Made by a program: the position numbers and the translations under genes. A stretch of DNA of 64,000 bases from Antedon mediterranea (taxonomy: Eukaryota > Echinodermata > Crinoidea > Comatulida > Antedonidae): positions 1,203,001-1,267,000 of the forward strand of contig NC_092670.1 of NCBI RefSeq assembly GCF_964355755.1. Direction: 5' to 3'. The notes under the pieces are model-generated. The model was not told the origin of the DNA. It saw only the letters and a list, made by a program, of their open reading frames with translations, and did not search any database. This document shows, one piece after another, positions 55,501 to 64,000 of the stretch (position 1 is its first letter; every line of letters starts with the position of its first letter).

Positions 55501-58500
55501 CAACTAACATGGCTTCTACCAAATGCATCCATCTTTTATATAAATACCTAAACAAAAACAAAAAAATTCTTTGTGAGGAAAGTTATTCATAGGCTAGACA
55601 TAACTCAGTCAGGCAAGCAAGTGTCATTACGGTTAAAAAAGACATATTTATTCAACCTCCTAAATATCAAATGTAATCCAAATCTGGCTATTAAACTTTA
55701 ACATAGACCAGGTATGTGTAAACACTGCCTAGACTAAACTATATAAACATTAGGTATGTTAAGATATCTGTTACACTTAGCTGCTTCCTGTTTTTAAATC
55801 TTCTAAAATTCTTCCTACACTATCAAACTAGTTTGACAAAAAAGTGTGATGTGCCCAAATATGGTAGTGATATGCCCAAATATGGTATTGACATGACATC
55901 ATCATGGCACATCACATTTTGTTGTCACATATAAAGTTAGATAGTGTAGACAGAGCTTATGATACAGTTTTTCTATTTTCTTCCAGTTTACATTATTAGC
56001 CAGAGCAGAATACACACTTTTACTTACTTGATTCTAAATACAGATAACCTATAGTTAACTGTGTTAAAGAGAGCACCCAGAAGACCACCAATTACAGCCA
56101 TTGCAATAAATATTGGTATTTCATAGCCATAGTAATCTTTGCCCTAGAAAAAAGAGGTAAAACAGGGGGATTAGAGCAAAGAAAAAGGAGGATTAGAGCA
56201 AAGAAAAAGGAGGATTAGAGCAAAAACATGGGGATTAGAACAAAGAAAAAGGAGGATTAGAGCAAAGAAAAAGGAGGATTAGAGCAAAAACATGGGGATT
56301 AGAACTATTTATCAATCATTCATTCTTTTTTTGGGGTAAATTCTTAAATTTTCATTCTGAGAGTTAATTCTACCACCTTCTGCCGTAACATTAACATACT
56401 TGATTTTTTTTAAGTTTTTCATTCAGTTTAAGGTCAACACAGGGTCAACATAAAACCCATAGCATCTTGTTAATGCACCCTTAATGTTTTTTAATTGTAT
56501 AATCTAAAAAATACTTTACCTCAAATTGTCCAAAATTGACCAGACCAGGACTTGACAGACTCCATGGATCATTATGGTAATAACTTAACAGAACATTCAA
56601 CGTAAAAGTAGACACCATCGATGCAAAAAACTGTGTGAAAAAGTAACAATGATTATTAACTTAGTGGCATAGTTTTTGCTACAATAAACAACATAAACTT
56701 TTACTTACTATTCTCCATGTTAGACTTTGATTCCAGAAGCTAGCACCCTCTTCTAAACTAAAAAGCACGCCCCCTACAGGAGCTCCGAAGGCAGCTGATA
56801 CACCAGCGGCTGCACCTCCGGAAACAAAATCACGCTTTTCATGATCCGATCGGAAATACTGAAACAGTTTACAATCAAATTTGAACGAGGTGCTTCTTCC
56901 TTGAGAAATTCCAGCTGCAACAACTGCGCCAGAATGAATCATAGGCCCTTCCTGATTCAAAATAATAAAAGAAGTGAAAATGAAATATTGTATCTTATTA
57001 TTAAGTAAAGCCTGTCAGGTCTTTGGTAGTAAGAGTTAGCTCTCATCTTTTTAAAAAAAGATAATCTGGACGATGTTTGGAAAGTTTAGTTCTACTCAGC
57101 ATGGCAGATTAGTGGACATTCTTCTACTTCTCCGACATTATTTGCAGAAATTTTCTATTAGTTGCAAGGGTCTTTACTTGGTTATACTAGCAATTCTGGC
57201 AAAGGAATCCTAAGGATTGCACAATTTAGGAGTTATAATTTGGCTAAGTTGGAGAGGCCACTACAACTTTGTGACCTCTATTTTATTATTTTTTTACAGA
57301 ATGATGCCTGGATGAATACAATTGTAATATAATAATGAAAAGAAAACACAAACTAAATAAATAACAAAAGTATAACTAACCTTGCCAATGGCTAGCCCTC
57401 CTGACATGCCAAATATGACACCGATGACTTTAGTAAAAAGAGTTTTAATTCGTACAACATGAGGTATTTTGACTCCATTTAAGTAACATTTAATTTGTGG
57501 TATTCCACTTCCTGCAGCTACAGGCTGTAAACAAAGGCATACAAATGAACTTTTACTTACAGTATCTTTCAAACCAATCTTAACTAATAATAGTCTGCAA
57601 AAAAAGCATATATGTTATTTGCATTTACTACACGATCTTATATTCAAAATTGTATAGTCTTATATCCTATTCACATCTGCATAAATTGAGGTTGATCTTG
57701 AGAAGAATCTAGGGATAGGAAAGCATAGCAATTTGATTAGGTCCCTTTGATTACTATGATTGATCAGTTTAATACAAGATCAATACATGCGCATGCAGTA
57801 ACAACTTTGGACATCATCAGTGTGATTTTCCACAAGATTGTGTCATCTCTTGCAAACCTGGTTACAACTTGTTACTTTTTGCAGATGTGCAAAGGGTAAT
57901 AGAGTCATATAATAATAATTATATATAAAAAGGACGACCTTATGAAGTGTTGAAATATCAGCTTACCTCTACAAAAGTTACAAGAATTGCTGCTATAGAA
58001 ACAAACCCAACATCCACTGCCAACCATAAAAGGAACGGTATCAGAATGCTAGTGCTCTCTAGATCATGATCAATATCTAAGGTTAACTGTTAAGAACTAT
58101 AATGTACCGTTGTCTAATAGTTACGCTCTAAAGGCTTCAAAACTTGCATTGAATGGAAATGACAGGTCAATTGACGTTGAGTTGAGTGACTGTTTACCAT
58201 TTCTTGTTTATTTTTTAATCTGAATGCTCAGAGAATTTGTTTATGCCTTCAAAATTATATATTTTAGGTACTGATGCTGTTTTTGGCCTTTTTAGAAAGG
58301 ATTTGAATAATAAGTTATCAAGCTACATTAAACAATTGGAAGTTGCCACAGATGATCATGTCAAGTTTTATAAAGGATACATTTACTAACTAATGCGTAT
58401 TTGGCGCCAGCTAACTTATCGATCATTACATCAATAAACGCCGCAATGCACGCTGTAATCACTCCAATCAGTAACATTACAAACCACCGTGCAGTCTGTA

Positions 58501-61500
58501 TCCGCCGGATCATAGATGTCTAAAAAGAGAATAATTAAAATTCCCAAAACATTTCTTACTATTTATTTAATATTAGATTTTTGTTGAATAACACTCTGGA
58601 TACTGAATTACAATAGTCTTTTCATATCGATACAATGGTGACCTTTAAAATTGTAAATGGGTGGCAATTATTTTATGACAGATAAGAAGATGATAAGTAG
58701 TATACAGTGTGCCTAAAATCTAAACTACATTTATTGTATAATTCAATAGGATTCACTTTCACTTTCAGTTTTGTTTTTTTAAATTTATTTATTTACTGAA
58801 TATTGTTGTTATATGAGTGTCAACATATATATAAACACAACAGGCATAGAAATAAATTTCAAACCGCCCGGTGATACACTGAAAATTATTTAATTAATTT
58901 TTGAAACGATAAAGATGAGGAAATCTGTGAGAATGAGAAAAAGTCGCCCCAACCGAAACTCGAACTCGGACCGTCTGCTTGATATGCAGTTGCCCTAACC
59001 ATTAGACCACTGGGGCTTTCATGGTATTGTTCTTTAACTCGATTGGATAACGACCCTTTAACATTCTCGGCGTGGTACGGTTGGAACACAACTAGTCCTC
59101 AGTTGTACGCACGCGCACCAGAGATCAAATTGATACGCCCTCATCTATAATTCAGTATATATTCACTAAGCGGGATCTCGAGAGATACTTTTATATATAT
59201 ATAAACACAACGGGCATAGAAATAAATTTCAAACCGCCCGGTGATATATATATATATTCACCCAATTATTGGTACTGTAATAGATTACACCAGTATCATT
59301 CCATAACACAGCATCACATGTGTTTTACTGTGATATAGTTGCTGTATTACTGAATATTTCTATGATACTGGGTAAATATGTTTGTATGTAGAGATACAGC
59401 ACTGACAATCCGGTAATATATTAAATATTGCAATGTGTAGAGCCCCTTGACTGCCATTCATTCTCCTTAACTTGGAGTGAAATTGGTGAATCCCGACAGG
59501 TGACTTGTCTTACCTTAGATCCTACTTGTTTTTGTTCTTTAAAATACAATGAGTTCTCTACAATATCATAATCTAAACTCTATAAAGAAAGAAAGAACAA
59601 GTTTGAATTATTTTCATATTTGGTTCTCCCTATGTCAACTGTCAACATAGGAATAATTTACTTTATATACTACAATGCCCACCTGGACAGTTTTGTCCTT
59701 ATTGCTAAAGTATTACGGAAACATCCATAACAACGAAAATTTGGTCCAATTACGGACGTACGAAAATTGAGAATACTAATGAAAACTGGCTAAAAATTGT
59801 TGGATGTCCTTATTGCCAATTTAGAGTTTATGGGCTCAGATGAGTATGTGGTAAATTTAAACTTTAACATTTAGCCTGGGGTTCTCCTAGGTAAATCTTT
59901 CTTCAAAATATGTGTACAATGCTGTATCATCAATTGTTATCAAACCAAAATATTTGGAGTTTCCCCCGGGGTAATTCCCAAACAATAAACATCATGTGTT
60001 ATATTACATTCATGTGGATCATTGTGTAACTAACAATGTTGCAATACATTTTTAGTCAAAATTGAAAAAACAGAAAGTGTACCAGATTTCAATTATTAAC
60101 TATTTCCTCATGCTCAGCAGGATGTAAAAGTTTATTTAATTCAGGTTTCTACTGAAAGTTATATACCATACAAAGGAAACAACACACAAAAATATAGTTA
60201 AATATTATTTTGAAAACAATCACTTGTTCTGTGACAAATTTGCGTGATTCTTGCTCATATTTTTGTAATCAGGTGATTTTTTGTAGCAGACATTTCCTCT
60301 TTACATTTCGGTGTCCTTAATTTAAAAAATAATTCAATTTTTTTTTTCAATCAATGTACTGTTTATTTCATAAAAACATAAAACAAAATTGTTGTGTTAC
60401 CATATAAGATCAAACAATAATTATAATGATTTTACTGTGTTTATTGTTAAATGAAGTATGTTACAGTGTAACATGTGGCATATTATAAACATTAGTAATC
60501 ATTTTAAACTAAGTTAGACCTTGAGCAGAGCCATGAGGTAATTTCCCGATTGATCGTAATCAAAACGGTACTGGGTTTGGTCTACTAGCGTTCCTGCTCC
60601 CAACCAGTACATCCATTCATAGAAGCCTTAACGAAGTAAGCCTACCTGGTGGTGGCCATAGAACGGTCCCGAGATAACGACTATACTTCGGCTTTAGTCG
60701 ATAGAAGATTGAATAAATTGTTAGAGATGAGGGAGAGTATACGATGTACAGACAATGGTTTCATCATGAAACTTTAATCCTTATAAATTATTATTGAAAT
60801 AAGTCTTTCCTGAGAAAGAATGTATTAAAACTCTGTCTACACTATCAAACTATATGTGACAAAACAATGTGATGTGCCCATATATGGATAATGATGTCAT
60901 ATCACTACCATATTTGGGAATACCACTACCATATTTGGGCACATCAAACTAGTTTGATAGTGTAGAGAGTGCTTTAAGTAACTCTTCATTTCATCCGTTA
61001 CCTCAAACTTTGACGACAACAACTTCATTGTCCCCATTTGTTGCACTTCTTCAGGTGACTTCTAGAAAATGAAATCAATTTTATCATAATTACCAAAAAT
61101 CTAATTTGGCTAATTTGTGTTCATACTTATAAAAACAAGTTGCTACTGATTGTCACCTAACTAAGTTGGTATAGTAGCAATGGTTGTCACTAAAGACATG
61201 TACTAATAATTGTCATTAAATTAAAGACAAGATGCAATCATGATGGTCTCTGCTACTTATCATTTTTAAATTATACTTTTAAGTTGTATTATTAAATACT
61301 TCATTTAGAAACTTACATAAAGAGACGATTAAGTTGGTCTGTAAAACTAAACAATAATAAATGAGATTTATAAAAAATGAAATCATTCATTTGCTGACCG
61401 CTATAATATGTTATCTGAGTAGTAGTACTTAGCAAGTACTTTTAGTAGACTTAGCTAAAAGTATATAAACTGTATATACTATTATATTTAAAAATCTGAT

Positions 61501-62217
61501 CAAACAAACACACAATTTTTATTGACATGAAGCAAAGGTTAAGCACTGAACCACATGTCGTCAGTTTGTATAAAGCTCAATGACTTGCATAAATAGCCTC
61601 ATTTATGGCCCTATATGGCTTTAGTATAGAAATAAGCATGTGTTATATTTCAGTACAACTACATTATGCAATAACCATTGTATACATTTTTTACATTTTC
61701 AACCTTTGAAATAAGCTGACCAGCTAGTATTTTAATTTTTTTGGGCAATTTTATGCTATTTATTGTGATGTATTACTACAATAGTGTAATTTACATTGTA
61801 GGTTTTACTGATTACCTGCTGGTACCTGCAAAGCGTTATGACAAACTTTATTAATTTTGCAAGATACAAGCTCGTATCAAAATGATTGTATTAAGTTTTG
61901 AATGTTTGGTAACTTACTGGTGACCTATCCCAGGTCGTACGTCTCATCCTGACGTCATTTGCCGCCACATCTTCGTCATGTTCCACCTGCAGTGAGTTGC
62001 CATACTGGTGGTGGTATCAAAATTAAAATATCATATATTAGCATTTTTTTCCATTTTGATTTATATTCTGTATTGACTTTCTGTTTTGGGAAAGTTGAGG
62101 GATGTATCTTGTGAAATGAGGTAAAAAAATACTTACACCAACATCACTTTGTGATAAAGAGCCGTTATATGTTGTTCTGCCACTTTCAAGCAGATGTGTC
62201 TTCTCATTTAATGCCAT
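49537..62217 (-). CDS. CLCN7: Lysosomal Cl-/H+ antiporter CLC-7, complete, 789 aa in 20 coding exons
   Basis: Exons (minus): 62217-62137, 62004-61918, 61061-61002, 59579-59514, 58519-58391, 58086-57967, 57524-57381, 56951-56709, 56630-56520, 56143-56028, 55547-55409, 54936-54843, 53518-53349, 53150-53099, 52709-52496, 50842-50719, 50605-50534, 50393-50217, 50082-50002, 49626-49537. All are GT-AG with consistent phases. Membrane signatures are [13 protein letters not shown] (from 186), [10 protein letters not shown] with the gating Glu230, and [12 protein letters not shown] with the proton-transfer Glu297, so it should be a 2Cl-/H+ exchanger. [10 protein letters not shown]... and [28 protein letters not shown] belong to the two C-terminal CBS domains. 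[11 protein letters not shown] (from 77) and FCADGEYS are diagnostic of CLC-7 over CLC-3/4/5. EKTHLL (5-10) fits the [DE]xxxL[LI] lysosomal sorting rule. Human CLC-7 has 805 residues and partners with OSTM1. Confidence 0.95.
50925..52226. repeat. 46-bp tandem array, about 28 copies, in CLCN7 intron 15
   Basis: The unit is GGGTAAGAGGCCCTCTCAGT followed by TGTACTACAGCAGTACCAGC and TGACTT, with few variants (ACATGG, ACATGA, GAGTTGG). Every unit carries the palindromic E-box CAGCTG and, on the plus strand, a donor-like GGTAAGAGG. Copies are almost identical, suggesting recent expansion or homogenisation. Confidence 0.97.
52845..53048. mobile_element. MITE, family A, with internal 21-bp expansion
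   Basis: The left end AAGCTCTGTCTACACTATCA and a right end ATTAGTTTGATAGTGT are inverted. The interior contains about five tandem copies of ATTTAGGCACATCACTACCA plus T, absent from other copies. Located in a CLCN7 intron. Confidence 0.85.
53985..54654. repeat. 134-bp tandem array (five copies) derived from MITE family A
   Basis: Units start at 53985, 54119, 54253, 54387 and 54521, exactly 134 bases apart. Each starts AAAGCTCTGTCTACACTATC and contains GATGTGCCAGAATATGGTAG. They differ at a few sites (ACATTATC in the second, TCGTG versus TAGTG, GGGCATATC versus GGGCACATC). They run straight into a full-length MITE at 54655. Located in a CLCN7 intron. Confidence 0.95.
54655..54814. mobile_element. 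MITE, family A, full length, at the end of the 134-bp array
   Basis: The left terminus AAAGCTCTGTCTACACTATC and right terminus GATAGTGTAGACAAGGCTTT are inverted. The interior has GATGTGCCCATATGGACATG and GGTCACATCACAC. It shares its left end with the tandem units but has a different, complete interior and right end. Confidence 0.88.
55212..55346. mobile_element. MITE, family A
   Basis: Begins AAAGATCTGTCTACACTATC and ends AAAGTTTGATAGTGTATCTT. The interior GATGTGCCCAAATACTGTAG and GGGCACATCACA are shared with other copies. In a CLCN7 intron. Confidence 0.82.
55805..55958. mobile_element. MITE, family A
   Basis: Begins AAATTCTTCCTACACTATCA and ends GATAGTGTAGACAGAGCTT. The interior carries GATGTGCCCAAATATGGTAG, ATGCCCAAATATGG and GACATCATCATGGCACATCA. 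In a CLCN7 intron. Confidence 0.85.
56155..56305. repeat. 22-bp purine-rich tandem repeat
   Basis: Copies of GGATTAGAGCAAAGAAAAAG plus GA alternate with GGATTAGAGCAAAAACATGG-type units, about six or seven copies, just upstream (in gene orientation) of CLCN7 coding exon 10. The strand of CLCN7 is pyrimidine-rich here. Confidence 0.9.
58832..59016 (-). mobile_element. tRNA-derived SINE in CLCN7 intron 4
   Basis: On the minus strand, 59016-58946 folds as a tRNA: acceptor GCCCCAG/TTGGGGC, D-arm with box A TGGTCTAATGG, anticodon loop ATATCAA, T-stem CCGAG/TTCGG with box B GTTCGAGTTTC. An unrelated body follows, ending in a 46-base tail (58876-58832) that recurs at 59246-59201. The apparent anticodon would be ATC and the top anticodon pair is A-A, so a SINE head is likelier than a working tRNA gene. 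Confidence 0.7.
59201..59246 (-). repeat. Second copy of the SINE 3' tail
   Basis: 46 bases matching 58832-58876 with one visible difference (CGGGC for CAGGC), containing CAAACCGCCCGGTGATA. It is probably the tail of another, 5'-truncated SINE of the same family. Confidence 0.7.
59580..61001. other. CLCN7 intron 3
   Basis: AT-rich intron. The only structured element is the MITE of family A at 60828-60975. No exon recognised. Confidence 0.6.
60828..60975. mobile_element. MITE, family A, well preserved
   Basis: Left end AAACTCTGTCTACACTATCA and right end GATAGTGTAGAGAGTGCTTT are inverted. The interior has GATGTGCCCATATATGG, ATGATGTCATATCACTACCA and GGGCACATCA. In CLCN7 intron 3. Confidence 0.88.
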
Positions 62218-64000
62218 TCTATGTACAATAAATCCAGAATTACAATGAATTAAATAGTTATATTTGATTATAGTATTACTGTACTTGTAATATTTCCCAA
62301 CCAATTTATTTCTCACTGTACATCACGTCATTAAAGCTTCGCTTCTGTTGTTGGTATTATTACACAATAAAAACATATAGGCCTAGGCCTATATGTGGCA
62401 CATGCAAGCGAAATCGGACATAAGTCGCATTTGTAGATACAGCCAAAAACATTAAAAGGCTGAAAAATTACATTTTTTTATTTTTACAGAAAATGATAGA
62501 TAGCTGAAACGATATTTATTTACATTACCTTGGTGTTTTTCTATTTTGAGACAAATAAATAAATACATTTTAACATTTTGTTTAGTATGTTGGTTAAAAA
62601 GATGGTGTAAATTATGTATGATTTTCATAAAACCTACCATGTTTTATGCTTAAATTGAAAGTGTTCCATTGGGTTGATTTTAATGAAATTTTGCATAATA
62701 ATAGAACAATAGTTAATTAAGGAAGGTGCGAAGTTTCATTGAAATAAAACAATTAGAATACCCGTTTGCTAAGGCGTAAACTTAGACGCCCTGTTTATTT
62801 TGTTGTTGTTTTCATTTCCTTTAAAAGCATTTTTCTCAAAACACTGATTGTAACAACCAAAACATTAGACTGAGATATCTCTGGAAGTAGACATGGTATC
62901 AAGATATTTTTTCAGCATTTTAAATCTTGGATTATGTATTTTCAGTATTTATTATGGAAATCTCAATTTTGAAAATTCCGACTTATATGTCTGGTTTCCC
63001 TTGCAGATGCCACATATACTTACTAGGTGTACAGTAAAGTTTTTTAAGTACAGTAATATTATTTTATAGAAATTTATAGAATATTGTACTACTACTAGGC
63101 GGCTAGGCCTCTTAAATTAAGTAAAAAACTAAAAATAAAATATTGACTAATATTAATCAAATTAATAAATTAAATTAATAATATTTTATTTACACACCTC
63201 AATTTCAAACTTTGTCTTCGCTTTCCTGTCTGTTGTTGTACGTAATATAGAGGCCTCCTCCTTCCTATACTTTTTAGTTTACTAGGCCTGGCCCTAGGCC
63301 TACTTCAGGTTAGTATTCACTGTTGTACGGCAGGAATGTCCTGCTTGTCACGTCTAGTCTGCCGCCGATATGATCGTGGGTACGGTGGGGGGAAAGTGCA
63401 CCAAAAAAGTTCAGTTCAAGCGGCGTCTACCTTTTTATAGCTAGGCTAGCCTCTCCCCGAAAAAAGATAAAACTTTAACTATATTATTAGGTCTTCAACG
63501 TATATACAAAGTAGGCCAGGCTACACCTTAAATAAGCTTTTTCATGATGATTAGGATAAATTAAGTACAAAGCGTGTGTAGAGTGGTGTTGGATCCGTTG
63601 TGTTTATACGAGGCCTAGCTGTTCGTCACGCTCTCTTGAGCAAGACTGACAACATTGCATCATTAAAATTCTGTAGAAACGTAAGTGATTGGACAATAGT
63701 TCCTATTAAATCGTTGATTGGATAATTTTCTAACAAGATGGTTAGAAAATGTCACGAGGGTTTATAACATGGAACGTCGAAAGTGCCAAAAGTAGATGGG
63801 AAATGCATAAGGAAGTAAAAATCCACAAACATGATTTGACCAAACGCGATGCTTCAATTCAATTAAATTTATTCTGGATTTTAAATGAACAATACAAACA
63901 TTAAAACAAACATACAATACACTGATACAAAATCTAAAATAATCAATTCAGAAGGATTGTGGAGGACAATTAACATATATTCTAGGCCCTATACGATGTT
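62218..64000. other. CLCN7: CLCN7 5' region and intergenic sequence; possible non-coding exon at ~63198-63380
   Basis: The first coding exon of CLCN7 is directly preceded by an acceptor-like site (TTGTACATAG, one base before the ATG), so a 5' non-coding exon is expected upstream on the minus strand. A candidate donor (GAG|GTGTGT) lies at 63198, next to a CpG-containing stretch at about 63330-63430 that could hold the promoter. No coding exon was recognised from 62218 to 64000. Confidence 0.35.

Noticed and set aside
58946-59016. Functional tRNA gene (anticodon ATC)
   Set aside because: The anticodon is unusual, the top anticodon pair is mismatched, and the head is followed by a SINE-like body and repeated tail; called a SINE instead.

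Overview
This 64 kb window is AT-rich, intron-rich animal nuclear DNA. Its genes are built from many short exons with GT-AG introns, and repeats occupy more space than coding exons. The gene set (USH1G, SLC8, DCXR, CDR2/CDR2L and CLCN7 orthologues), the small genes with modest introns, and the many AT-rich MITEs and minisatellites suggest an invertebrate deuterostome, most likely an echinoderm. That placement is an inference from general character, not from a marker sequence.

Layout. (1) 1-1216, minus strand: the 5' part of a USH1G/SANS scaffold gene, cut off by the window edge. (2) 4499-31697, plus strand: a complete nine-exon SLC8-type Na+/Ca2+ exchanger. It spans 27 kb, mainly because its introns hold four minisatellite arrays: 56-bp composite, 18-bp, 40-bp with higher-order structure, and 27-bp. 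It also appears to have a 9-nt microexon. (3) 35291(?)-37676, plus strand: the 3' end of an unrecognised, very basic protein gene. It lies tail to tail with (4) 38162-40564, minus strand, an eight-exon L-xylulose/dicarbonyl reductase (DCXR) gene. (5) 40967-45876, plus strand: a four-exon CDR2/CDR2L coiled-coil gene, head to head with DCXR across about 400 bp. (6) 49537-62217, minus strand: a complete 20-coding-exon CLCN7 Cl-/H+ antiporter gene whose introns are full of MITEs, a tRNA-derived SINE and a 46-bp tandem array.

Every exon chain was assembled by hand from splice sites. All phases close exactly, giving 822 aa (exchanger), 246 aa (DCXR), 445 aa (CDR2L-like) and 789 aa (CLC-7), all close to the usual lengths of their families. 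The genes do not form a pathway; this is an ordinary stretch of animal chromosome. The most notable content is the repeat biology: three MITE families with clear terminal inverted repeats, one of which has been amplified into a 134-bp tandem array; a 40-bp satellite with a 1,438-bp internal duplication; a CpG-rich 1.2 kb element in a CDR2L intron; and arrays whose units carry splice-donor or E-box sequences. I found no CRISPR, operon or prokaryotic features and no convincing undescribed multi-gene system. Some long open frames in the arrays are repeat artefacts.
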